This document shows, piece after piece, positions 1 through 7,509 of a stretch of DNA of 64,000 bases. The notes under the pieces were generated by a model, which saw nothing but the letters and a program-made list of their open reading frames with translations, ran no database searches and had not been told where the DNA came from. How positions within the stretch are numbered: the first letter of the stretch is position 1; every line of letters begins with the position of its first letter. The stretch comes from an uncultured Aquitalea sp. (GTDB lineage Bacteria > Pseudomonadota > Gammaproteobacteria > Burkholderiales > Chromobacteriaceae), in contig NZ_CAMFLA010000017.1 of the NCBI RefSeq assembly GCF_945957525.1, positions 1 through 64,000 of the forward strand. Reading direction: 5' to 3'. Made by a program: the position numbers and the translations under genes.

Positions 1-31
1 ACTAGGTGGCAGTTTCCTGCCAAATGTCCGT

Positions 32-178
32 TTACACAAAATTCAGTACACGCCCTTTGGCACACACCATGCAGCTGGCCCCGTCCGGCCCGCTAGTGCA
101 GGTACCTGTTCCCTTGCAATGCGCGCAGGCGTGCAAGGTGTAGTGGCTGCGGTCCAGTTCGTCCATTTTCATCCACAT
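32..178 (-). CDS. small Cys-rich (zinc-ribbon-like) protein, 48 aa
   Basis: A 48-residue ORF read on the minus strand, with two further Met codons just inside its start (172 and 166). Its middle carries CAHCKGTGTC followed about ten residues later by CMVC, that is, paired CxxC knuckles with a KGTG turn like the zinc centres of DnaJ-type zinc ribbons. Zinc binding is inferred from this spacing. It ends with TAA at 32-34. No good ribosome binding site precedes the start. I do not recognise the family and propose no function. Its neighbour to the right is a nuclease-like gene on the opposite strand. Confidence 0.5.
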   Translation of the reverse strand: MWMKMDELDRSHYTLHACAHCKGTGTCTSGPDGASCMVCAKGRVLNFV

Positions 179-398
179 GGTCTGTTCAGGCTTTTTCAGT
201 TGATGGCAATGTTATTGCAGTTCTTTCGCGGCTGCCAGAAGTACCTGACCGGAATCAGCTTGCTTCTATCCTATCCAGATGGTGATGCTGATGTTTTTGA
301 TAAATGCCAATGTCACCTCATTGCGATATGGTGATACTGTTTGCTTTTGCAGCGCCACCGCATGGTGGCTTCCTACCCTGAGACCGGACAACCAAATC

Positions 399-1268
399 AT
401 GACTACTTATACGGTCGAGCAGCTATCCGAGGAAGGCCCTCAGTACGCCATGGCTTTGCTGTTACAGGCACTATCCCGGCATGAACCTTTCGTCACCTAT
501 GGAGCGATCGGGCGTGAGCTGGAGTTCCAGCTGGGTGTGAAAAAGATCTTTCCGACGCAGATCGGTCATGTGGCGGGCAGCCTGATGAATCGTATCCTGG
601 AGCTGGACTCGGATGCGCCATTGATCAACGTCATGATTACCCAGCCGAGCGGAATTCCTGGTTCTGGTGCTGGCGGGTACCTTGCGAACCGCTACAAGAA
701 AAGAAAATACCGCGATTGGGAAAAGCTGACGCGTGAACAGAAGCTGGAGGCGGTAGCGCAGGAGCGTGCGCTGATCTATGCCTATCAGGCCGAGGGGCGT
801 TGGGAAAAGATCAATGGGCTCCTGTTTGGGACCGATGTGCTGGTGCGCCTGAAGAAAGAGCAGAACCCGGACGACTATCCGGGGGGCTATGGTGGCGTTG
901 CCGAAAGTGAAGAGCATCGCCGTCTGAAGCTGTGGGTTGCCGAAAATCCGGCGGCCATCGGTTTGCCGAAGCGCTTTATCCAGGGAGAGACAGAACATCT
1001 TTTGCTTTCGGGCGATGAGGTGGATGTGATGTTTTCCTGTGGCAACGAACATTACGCGGTGGAAGTGAAATCGCGCCGATCGAACGAGGCGGATTTACAG
1101 CGTGGCATTTATCAATGCGTGAAATACCGGGCCGTAAAAGAGGCGGAAAACCTACCTTACGAAACCAATGTGAAATGTATCCTGGTAACGGAGACGCCGC
1201 TGCCGCCGGAGCTGGCACAGCGTGCCAAAGAGCTGGGGGTGAGGTGTAAGGTAACTCAAGTGCAGTAA
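399..1268 (+). CDS. PD-(D/E)xK nuclease-like protein, 289 aa
   Basis: The open frame extends back to 279, but the conserved-looking protein starts at the ATG at 399. The N-terminal ~100 residues have a winged-helix flavour (YGAIGREL ... QIGHVAG). The middle is rich in Lys and Arg. Around residues 205-225 it reads GDEVDVMF, a short gap, then AVEVKSRRS, the D...ExK spacing of the PD-(D/E)xK nuclease fold, followed by a QCVKYRA helix typical of restriction-like enzymes. DNA cleavage is inferred from that motif. It lies 310 bases before a large helicase gene on the same strand, so a joint role in defence or DNA processing is possible but unproven. Confidence 0.6.
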   Translation: MTTYTVEQLSEEGPQYAMALLLQALSRHEPFVTYGAIGRELEFQLGVKKIFPTQIGHVAGSLMNRILELDSDAPLINVMITQPSGIPGSGAGGYLANRYKKRKYRDWEKLTREQKLEAVAQERALIYAYQAEGRWEKINGLLFGTDVLVRLKKEQNPDDYPGGYGGVAESEEHRRLKLWVAENPAAIGLPKRFIQGETEHLLLSGDEVDVMFSCGNEHYAVEVKSRRSNEADLQRGIYQCVKYRAVKEAENLPYETNVKCILVTETPLPPELAQRAKELGVRCKVTQVQ

Positions 1269-1374
1269 TTTTTATCTATTGATATCAAAGGGACTTTCAT
1301 ATCTGCTTGTGTTCGTTATTGGCATGTTGAGCGACGCAGGGTTTTCCGTGGAGCTGTGATTGAATATTGAGTAA

Positions 1375-1566
1375 ACCAGGGCGTTTCTGTCAGATTTTGT
1401 CGCGGGTAACCAGGCATTGTTTGGCGGCACACTGGCGCTGACGTTTGCCGATCCTTTGCGGGCGGCCAGTTTTCCGGATGAGCTGCACTGGCAGGGTGAC
1501 CAGTGCAGCAGCCTGTATTGGTATGCCTTGATCTTCAACGCGATGGCACAATCGGATCTTCAGTAA
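1375..1566 (+). pseudogene. 3' remnant of an unidentified gene
   Basis: A frame is open from just after a TAA at 1372 to a TAA at 1564-1566. It encodes about 63 residues with a natural-looking composition (for example GGTLALTFADPLRAA and WYALIFNAMAQSDL) but has no plausible start codon or ribosome binding site. Just upstream, in another frame, is a shorter protein-like stretch ending near 1372. I read this as the C-terminal remnant of a gene destroyed by rearrangement. The family is not recognised. Confidence 0.35.
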
Positions 1567-1579
1567 GGGGGTATTCGCA

Positions 1580-4522
1580 ATGGATGTTGATGTCGATTTC
1601 TACCGAGAAAATGCCGTCTACCGGAGTTGGGCCGATGGCAGGTTGAACTTCGCGGTCGAGAGTAATTTCAACAACTTCACAGGATTTCGAAAACCGCAGC
1701 GGGCAGCAGCATTTGCGGTATTCTCTCACCTCGATTCCGATCCCGCAGTCCCGGCAACAGTGGTCATGCCGACAGGTACCGGGAAAACGGATACTATCTT
1801 TTCGATCATCATTGCGGGCCTTTTTCCCCGCACTTTGCTGATTGTCCCCTCCGATGCACTGCGCACACAGATTGGCGACCGCCTTGCCACGCTAGCGCGA
1901 CTTCGCGCGATAAACGCAATTTCCCCGGATATTCTCTCCCCTATTGTTCATCGCATCGATGGCCGTAATGCCACGCTGAACCTCGGTGCGATCGTTGGAG
2001 CTAACGTAACGATCGCAACGCCTGCTGCGCTCGCGCAGTTGAGCGATGATGAACTGAATGCATTCGCTGCTAACTACACGCATTTGATATTTGACGAGGC
2101 ACATCATGTAGCGGCAGTGACTTGGGGCCGAATTCGTAAAGCGTTTGAGCCAAAGCCGACGGTGTGTTTCACTGCTACTCCCTTCCGGCTCGACCAGCAG
2201 CGTCTCAACGGCAAAATCATCTTCAACTACTCTTTGAGTCAGGCGCAACGAGACAACTACTTTCAGAGAATCGACTTTTTCCCTGTCCGAGAATATGTGA
2301 CTAGCGAAATCGACCGAACGATCGCCGCCAAGGCAATCGAGCTCCTAGTCGCCGACGTCGAGGCAGGCTTCGACCACATCCTTATGGCCCGGTGTGCCAA
2401 GATCGCCAAGGCGAACCAGATTTTTAGGCTCTACTCCGAACTAGGTGCCGAGTTCGAACCGGTGGTCATCCACAGTAAAAGTAAGCACAAAGAGCGCGAT
2501 TTCGAGCAAATCAGGGCGAGGAAAAGTCGGATTGTCGTTTGTGTCGACATGTTCGGAGAAGGATTCGATCTGCCTGAGCTCAAGATCGCCGCGATCCATG
2601 ACCAACATCAGAGCCCAGCCGTCACTTTGCAGTTCATCGGTCGCCTCACTCGCACTGACTCTCGTCTGGGAACCGCGAAGTTTGTGGCAAACATTGCCAA
2701 CCAGCGCGCTGACAGCCCGATGAAACGTCTATACGAGGAAAGTGCAGATTGGAGCCTGATAATTCGCGAAGTTAGTACTGATCGTATCAGTCGCGAGCTA
2801 CAACGGCAGGAGTTTGAGGCGAGGTTCGAAGGCGACACGGATAGCGCCAAAATCGCGGCTCTCAACCCAGCCCCTAATATCAGTACTCTCGCGTACCGGC
2901 TTACCTCAGCAAATTGGCACCCCCAATCGGTCCGGCATCTGGGTAGTCCCAAAGAGGAGCTGGCGCTTCATTCAGTTAGCGATGATGGCACCATTGTCAT
3001 GGCGGTCACCAACGAAGTTGCCCCTGTAGCGTGGGCGAAGAGCGACTCAATCTATGGCTCGACGTGGCACCTGTATCTCGCCTATTACCGTCAGAGTGAT
3101 TCAACACTCTTTATCTCGTGTACGGGTGATGAGCGCCAAGCTGCGCGTTTTCAATCTCTTGTGGCCAAGACAGCGCGGCGAATTAACGGCGACGACGTTT
3201 TCAGAGTCATGCATGGCATCAACCGACTCAAGCTCCAAAACGTTGGGCTAAGTCGGTCCGGTCGAGATGTTCGCTTTACCATGCACGTCGGACAAGATGT
3301 TAACCGTGTCATGGATGACTTAGAGAATGGTCGCTCAATCAAGTCGAATATCTTTGGCGTTGGTCACGCAGCTGGCGAGAGTACAACGGCGGGGTGTTCG
3401 GCCAAGGGCAAGCTATGGAAGATGGACACTGGAGCCGTCAACGAGTGGGTGGAGTGGTGCGACATGGTTGCTTCGAAGATCAACGACTCCTCTATCGACA
3501 CTGCGGCGATCCTTCGTAACGTCATGCGTGCAGAGAAATTGCAGGGGCACTGGCCAGATGGGATATTTTTTGCAGATTGGCCAGACTCACTGGGTGTCGA
3601 GACTGAGAGCCGATGCACGATCTCCGTCGGAGGAACATCCTACTCGCTGTTAGATACCAAGCTTGGCCTGCCCGTGAAGGAGAGCGCAAATACGCTTGCC
3701 ATTCCACTTTCCGCAGTGACGCCTGCCGGCGAAGAGCTTGATTTACTGACAATCCGCGCCAGCCTTGAAGATGACGGATATCGGTACTCAACGGGGCAGG
3801 CAAGTATTCGCATCGGTAGCAAACAACACGACCTTCACGAGTACCTTGATCGCGAGCGTCTGCGCCTACTTCAAGCCGATGGCTCAATCGTCATCGGAAA
3901 TTATCGCTATTACACCCACGCGTCACTGAATGTGACTCTGCCGAGCAGCCTGCTTTCTAGCTGGGACTGGGGTACGACGAACATCCACAAAGAGTCCATG
4001 ACGCATGCCGCAGATTTTGACTCTGTGCAGGGCTTTACCTATCAGAAGATCTCTGAAGGCTACGACATTGTCTTCAACGATGACGGTGCCGGAGAAGTTG
4101 CTGACCTGGTTGCGGTTCGACATGCTGCAGATCACATCGTGGTGGATCTTTACCACTGCAAGTACTGTAGTAGCGGCCACCAGCCAGGTGCGCGTGTAAA
4201 TGATGCATATGTCGTTGCAGGACAAGCAAGCCGCTCTGCGAAATGGCTACACAAGGGGCCTGAGCTCTTCCAACGCCTGCTCAATCGGTATAGCAATGGT
4301 CAAGAGGGAGGTATGCAACGCTTGCTTAAAGGCACACCCCAGCAAATTGACTTGCTGAGGCTTAAGTCGCGCGATGTGGAAATGCGCATGGGCTTTTTCA
4401 TTGTGCAGCCGGCCATCTCTGTTCGCGAGGTTACCGATAGAGTGATGACAGTTCTTGGTACCAGCTATATGTATCTGAGGGACATTGCGAACGTGGACAT
4501 TCGTGTGATTGCAAGCCCATGA
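1580..4522 (+). CDS. DEAH-box superfamily II helicase with nuclease-like C-terminus, 980 aa
   Basis: The first ~370 residues form a superfamily II helicase core: Walker A MPTGTGKT (about 63-70), DEAH (172-175), TATPF (198-202) and the arginine-finger motif QFIGRLTR (351-358). This arrangement is typical of the Res subunit family of restriction enzymes and of stand-alone defence helicases. The middle is unrecognised. Near residues 834-862 a segment GEVADLVAV ... VDLYHCKY resembles a divergent restriction-like nuclease site, with His where Asp or Glu is usual. Translocation or unwinding of nucleic acid driven by ATP is inferred from the motifs. There is no methyltransferase gene nearby, so this is not a classical restriction-modification pair. 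It sits between a nuclease-like gene and an integron remnant, a setting that suggests phage or plasmid defence (inference). Confidence 0.8.
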   Translation: MDVDVDFYRENAVYRSWADGRLNFAVESNFNNFTGFRKPQRAAAFAVFSHLDSDPAVPATVVMPTGTGKTDTIFSIIIAGLFPRTLLIVPSDALRTQIGDRLATLARLRAINAISPDILSPIVHRIDGRNATLNLGAIVGANVTIATPAALAQLSDDELNAFAANYTHLIFDEAHHVAAVTWGRIRKAFEPKPTVCFTATPFRLDQQRLNGKIIFNYSLSQAQRDNYFQRIDFFPVREYVTSEIDRTIAAKAIELLVADVEAGFDHILMARCAKIAKANQIFRLYSELGAEFEPVVIHSKSKHKERDFEQIRARKSRIVVCVDMFGEGFDLPELKIAAIHDQHQSPAVTLQFIGRLTRTDSRLGTAKFVANIANQRADSPMKRLYEESADWSLIIREVSTDRISRELQRQEFEARFEGDTDSAKIAALNPAPNISTLAYRLTSANWHPQSVRHLGSPKEELALHSVSDDGTIVMAVTNEVAPVAWAKSDSIYGSTWHLYLAYYRQSDSTLFISCTGDERQAARFQSLVAKTARRINGDDVFRVMHGINRLKLQNVGLSRSGRDVRFTMHVGQDVNRVMDDLENGRSIKSNIFGVGHAAGESTTAGCSAKGKLWKMDTGAVNEWVEWCDMVASKINDSSIDTAAILRNVMRAEKLQGHWPDGIFFADWPDSLGVETESRCTISVGGTSYSLLDTKLGLPVKESANTLAIPLSAVTPAGEELDLLTIRASLEDDGYRYSTGQASIRIGSKQHDLHEYLDRERLRLLQADGSIVIGNYRYYTHASLNVTLPSSLLSSWDWGTTNIHKESMTHAADFDSVQGFTYQKISEGYDIVFNDDGAGEVADLVAVRHAADHIVVDLYHCKYCSSGHQPGARVNDAYVVAGQASRSAKWLHKGPELFQRLLNRYSNGQEGGMQRLLKGTPQQIDLLRLKSRDVEMRMGFFIVQPAISVREVTDRVMTVLGTSYMYLRDIANVDIRVIASP

Positions 4523-4665
4523 TTCGCCCCGAGATACCACACAGCATGCCCGCCTCCCGAAGGGCTGCTTTCCTGGAAATTGCTGACATCGCGGTCAAAA
4601 AACTGAGCGACCGCTCTGGCCGGCTTGCAGCCGAGCAGGCGGGAATGGAGGCAGATCGGCCTTAG
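4519..4665 (+). CDS. possible small protein overlapping the helicase stop, 48 aa
   Basis: An ATG overlaps the helicase stop codon as ATGA (4519-4522), the arrangement seen for translationally coupled genes, and the frame runs 48 codons to TAG at 4663-4665. The product is rich in Ala, Arg and Glu. I recognise no domain. The following 200 bases hold no gene in either direction and abut the truncated integrase, so this could equally be a gene cut short by the same rearrangement. Confidence 0.25.
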   Translation: MIRPEIPHSMPASRRAAFLEIADIAVKKLSDRSGRLAAEQAGMEADRP

Positions 4666-4773
4666 TGGTCCTACACCCAGCCTGCCCTGAGCGTCCGTTC
4701 AGGGCACATACCGGCCAACTGCTGCCGGTCGCCATTTCCGCAGACCTGCCATTTGAGTAGCCGCTTCGATTGG

Positions 4774-5214
4774 TTACCTGACGGACAGCCTGAACGTACA
4801 ACTCGGCCAAAGCTGGCTGTCGATAACATCGATGTCATTGGCAGCTAGTGGCAGTAAAGCCGACATTAGAACGACTGGCAGATGCCTGGACGGTTTGGCC
4901 AGAACAACTTCATCTAGCCAGGGCAAGCTCAGCATTAGTACATCACGATAAAGGAACAGAAGCGCAGACAATGCTTGATTTTGCGTGGATGCCGGCACCT
5001 GACCTTCAACGGCCAGATGGGTGAGAAAGCTACTGACCTCTGCCGCCCCCATCTCGCGAGGGTGCCGATGATGGTGAAAGCGCAAAAAGCGCCATCCCCA
5101 ATTGACGTATTGCTGCTCGGTGCGCAGGCGGTAGTGCCTGACTCGCAGCGTCTGGCGCAACACATCGAGCAAGCGTGGCGCAGCAGTTCCATCTGGCTGT
5201 GTACTTTCAGGCAT
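4774..5214 (-). pseudogene. intI: truncated integron integrase (N-terminal domain only)
   Basis: The first ~117 residues match the N-terminal SAM-like DNA-binding domain of integron integrases (tyrosine recombinases): RLLDVLRQTLRVRHYRLRTE, then QQYVNWGWRFLRFH, HP, FLTHLAVEGQV, ALSALLFLY, LPWL and RHLPVVL. Full-length IntI is about 320 residues and carries the catalytic Arg, His, Arg and Tyr plus the IntI-specific extra helix after this point. Here homology stops at PVVL (about 4867) and an unrelated tail runs to a stop at 4774. The enzyme must therefore be inactive. The start at 5214 is chosen because it follows a GGGG-containing leader; an upstream in-frame ATG at 5247 also exists. It points away from the cassette array, as in functional integrons. 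Confidence 0.85.
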
Positions 5215-5254
5215 TGGCAACCCCAATAGCTTGCAAAGCAATGACAAATGCGCA

Positions 5255-5320
5255 TGCCATACCTAGTTATACACTCAGATAAACCAAATACATCTGCATA
5301 GGCGTATATTTCACGTTAGA
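5255..5320 (+). other. candidate attI primary integration site
   Basis: In integrons the attI site lies between intI and the first cassette. The A/T-rich stretch between the truncated intI and the first cassette ends in GTTAGAA at 5314-5320, close to the core recombination site GTTRRRY. No classical Pc promoter could be picked out with confidence. Confidence 0.45.
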
Positions 5321-5379
5321 AGGTTGCTGTCAGGTGGGTTTCTTCGACTGGCGGCGACTTGCCAGCTTGGCGCTTCGTC

Positions 5380-5544
5380 ATGCAACTTGGGTTGCCACCC
5401 GTAAAACTTGCCGCGTTGGACGCAAACAAGCTGGCTGACGGCATTACAGGTTTATGCGGCCAACTTCTGGCTGCTTCGTTGGTTGCTGTTGCAAGGTTTT
5501 TTGGTGGGCTGCGCGGGTGCGATTCTGCTTCGACGCAGCTCTAA
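5380..5544 (+). CDS. possible small cassette-encoded protein, 54 aa
   Basis: First cassette. An ORF from ATG 5380 (or an in-frame TTG at 5359) ends with a TAA that lies inside the R'' box CTCTAAC of the following attC, the position where cassette genes often stop. The product is small and hydrophobic (LCGQLLAASLVAVARFFGG), possibly with one membrane segment. No family is recognised and no clear ribosome binding site is seen, so coding is uncertain. Confidence 0.35.
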   Translation: MQLGLPPVKLAALDANKLADGITGLCGQLLAASLVAVARFFGGLRGCDSASTQL

Positions 5545-5597
5545 CATTTCATTCAACCGGACGCGCTGACGCGCGCCAGTTAATTCACACGTTAGGC
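5539..5597 (+). repeat. attC site 1 (59 bp)
   Basis: R'' is CTCTAAC at 5539-5545 and R' is GTTAGGC at 5591-5597. Between them lie a TTCAACCGGACG-type L'' arm, a short hairpin and a partly complementary CCAGTTAA L' arm. The 59-bp total is the size of the classical 59-base element. Confidence 0.85.
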
Positions 5598-5619
5598 CGT
5601 ACACAAAGGAACGACTCAG

Positions 5620-6306
5620 ATGGTCAATCTCTTGAACGATGGCACCGGGCAATTACGTCTAGTTAGTGAATCCTCATTTCCAGTCTGGTCAATCGTTCAT
5701 TACTTGAATCGCTTGTCCACGACATATTTCAAGCTCCTAACTATTCAAAGGGTTTGTGAGGCATTGGCAGAAGGTTGCGCCGATGATGACCTGATTGTCG
5801 CCGAGGAATCGGCAAAGCTTGTCTCAAACGAAGCGTTTACATTTGATTATTCGACGCCCTACAGGACGCTTGCGAACAAAGGTGAAAACTATAAGCAATT
5901 CTGGGATGTAATAAAAACACATCATCGCCCCATTGTTTTTCGCCGAAGCCTTGACAGTTTTTCTCCGTTATTTGAAATAAGCCGCGATGATTTAATCATC
6001 ACTCGCCTCACGGTTACCTCACCACCAGACATCACTGTAACAGGCATCAGCACGACAATAACTGACTTGTATTACGCTGCGGAGAGAGAAGAAAGGCAAC
6101 GACAGGACCACAGAAATCGTCAAATTGGGCAGACAGCAAGAAACATTCGCGATTTAGCTTCGGCCCAAGCAATGTTGAACAATCCGAATATCTCCCCGGG
6201 GGCAAAAGCCTATCTTGAGACTCTCATGCTCGGATTGATCGAGCGTCAAGCCGAACTGACACAAGAAATGGGCATTCGGCCTCAAGGAATAAATACCCGT
6301 ACCTAA
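5620..6306 (+). CDS. cassette-encoded protein of unknown function, 228 aa
   Basis: The ATG follows 23 bases after the attC 1 crossover, normal spacing for a cassette gene, and the frame stops at TAA 6304-6306, inside the next R'' box ACCTAAC. No signal peptide or membrane segment is seen. The C-terminal third is a charged helical stretch (AAEREERQRQDHRNRQ) followed by another helix, suggesting a coiled coil or oligomerisation region. I do not recognise a family. Expression would depend on an integron promoter or a cassette-borne one, neither of which I could identify. Confidence 0.7.
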   Translation: MVNLLNDGTGQLRLVSESSFPVWSIVHYLNRLSTTYFKLLTIQRVCEALAEGCADDDLIVAEESAKLVSNEAFTFDYSTPYRTLANKGENYKQFWDVIKTHHRPIVFRRSLDSFSPLFEISRDDLIITRLTVTSPPDITVTGISTTITDLYYAAEREERQRQDHRNRQIGQTARNIRDLASAQAMLNNPNISPGAKAYLETLMLGLIERQAELTQEMGIRPQGINTRT

Positions 6307-6328
6307 CATGGCGCTCAACCCGGACCGC
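6301..6328 (+). repeat. half attC site (R''-L'' only)
   Basis: ACCTAAC (R'', 6301-6307) is followed by GCTCAACCCGGACCGC, a typical L'' arm. No complementary L' arm or GTTRRRY box follows before the next gene, so the right half is missing, most simply by deletion at this junction. Confidence 0.65.
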
Positions 6329-6721
6329 AAAATGCGCAGCACTACAATCCTTCGACGACTCTTTTGCCGCTTAAAAATCTCGCTTGAGTGGACTGCATTC
6401 CCACCCAACTGTTTCTACCTTACAGCCTATCTCTGCAAGGTCAAGGTTGGGCACGCTACAGGTGACTTCGTAGCGGGAGGAGTCTTTCGAATTGTGACGA
6501 TCGACATTTACCAAGGGTACCGATGCCATGGTTACGGTTCGAAAATAATTGATCAACTGATCCATGAAGCAATTCAAAAAAATTGCTCGCAACTCGTATT
6601 CGTTGGCGTATCGACATCGAATACAAAAGCAGCAAAGTTGTATAGCACACGCTATGGAGCAACGTTGAAGCATATTCCTAATTGCCCGAACAAAAATGAC
6701 TATGTCCGAGTCCTACCTTAG
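6308..6721 (+). CDS. GNAT-family N-acetyltransferase, 137 aa
   Basis: Residues ~45-125 match the Gcn5-related acetyltransferase core: VTIDIYQGYRCHGYGSKIIDQLI contains the R-x-x-G-x-G acetyl-CoA loop (here RCHGYG) and its helix, and STSNTKAAKLYSTRYGA is the C-terminal N-x-x-A-x-x-x-Y motif. It would transfer an acetyl group from acetyl-CoA to an amine; the substrate cannot be told. The first ~10 codons of the longest frame (MALNPDRK) are made from the half attC, so the true start may lie downstream or the gene may have been fused or N-truncated when the upstream site was damaged. It ends 53 bases before attC 2. Confidence 0.75.
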   Translation: MALNPDRKMRSTTILRRLFCRLKISLEWTAFPPNCFYLTAYLCKVKVGHATGDFVAGGVFRIVTIDIYQGYRCHGYGSKIIDQLIHEAIQKNCSQLVFVGVSTSNTKAAKLYSTRYGATLKHIPNCPNKNDYVRVLP

Positions 6722-6774
6722 CTTCAAAGCAAACCATAATTATCGACTCATTAGTTCTTGCTTTTTGGCGAACA

Positions 6775-6892
6775 GCCTAACTGGTCGTTCAAGCGGACGC
6801 CGATAAAGGCCATGCCTTCGGCATTATCATGGCCTGTATTGGTACCCTGCGCATCCTCGGTGCTCCGGCACCGCTTAACTCAGGCGTTAGGC
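6775..6892 (+). repeat. attC site 2 (118 bp)
   Basis: R'' GCCTAAC at 6775-6781, L'' CGTTCAAGCGGACGC just after it, a long imperfect hairpin, L' CACCGCTTAACTCAGGC, and R' GTTAGGC at 6886-6892. The length is within the known attC range. Confidence 0.85.
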
Positions 6893-6912
6893 ATCGCTCA
6901 ACTTTCACGACC

Positions 6913-7401
6913 ATGTTTAGCAAGATTCTCAACATGCTTTCTCCGCCCCCCTTGTCTGACAAATGGCTATCCATTAATGCGACGCCGTATTCTCGCGCTA
7001 ACTTTGAATCGGATACGAAACAGTCGAGGGCCTTACCGATTTATCATGTGTCTGACCACGAATCTGGCCAATCTATCTATGCCACAGGAAAGATTTTTGG
7101 TATTGGCGTTGTAAGTTCTGCACACTTTCATCACACGCCACAGGGTGCAAATCGGCAACCCGCTGCTGACGGAATCCTTCTTGGGTTCACTTGGCGTGGA
7201 GCTGTTGCAAACGTCGACTTGTCCAACGACGCTTCCTCCCATCGGGACTGCAGGCCAAACATCCTCTTTGATGTACCCATATTGGAATACAACAATCAAA
7301 CATGGGAGCTACGGCTGCATCCGGGTACAGCAGGCTTACTACCTGGCTTTCTTGAAATATCCAATACTTGCTACTTGCTTCGAAGCCCAAGAGATATCTA
7401 A
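6913..7401 (+). CDS. cassette-encoded protein of unknown function, 162 aa
   Basis: The frame is open back into attC 2 (6829), but the ATG at 6913, 21 bases after the R' box, fits a cassette gene. The product has no signal peptide or membrane span and includes beta-type segments (PNILFDVPILEY, TWELRLHPG). No family is recognised. A second open frame overlaps at 7145-7513 but runs through attC 3, so it is less credible. The stop lies 25 bases before attC 3. Confidence 0.55.
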   Translation: MFSKILNMLSPPPLSDKWLSINATPYSRANFESDTKQSRALPIYHVSDHESGQSIYATGKIFGIGVVSSAHFHHTPQGANRQPAADGILLGFTWRGAVANVDLSNDASSHRDCRPNILFDVPILEYNNQTWELRLHPGTAGLLPGFLEISNTCYLLRSPRDI

Positions 7402-7425
7402 GTTGTCCCGGGCGGATGACGTGAT

Positions 7426-7494
7426 GCCTAACCCTGCGGTCAACACGGACCTTGCGCATAAAGCCGCGCAAGGCCGGTTACTTCCATGTTATGA
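7426..7494 (+). repeat. attC site 3 (69 bp)
   Basis: R'' GCCTAAC at 7426-7432, complementary L'' ACGGACCTTGCGC and L' GCGCAAGGCCGG arms, and R' GTTATGA at 7488-7494. The unusual R' belongs to the next cassette, whose own R'' is the matching TCATAAC. The R'' here (GATGCCTAAC) is complementary over 10 bases to the 5' end of its own cassette (GTTAGGCATC at 6886). Confidence 0.85.
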
Positions 7495-7509
7495 GTGTAA
7501 GGAGCACAC

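Noticed and set aside
1272-1538. 88-codon minus-strand frame
   Set aside because: It has no ribosome binding site and the opposite strand shows a more protein-like remnant.
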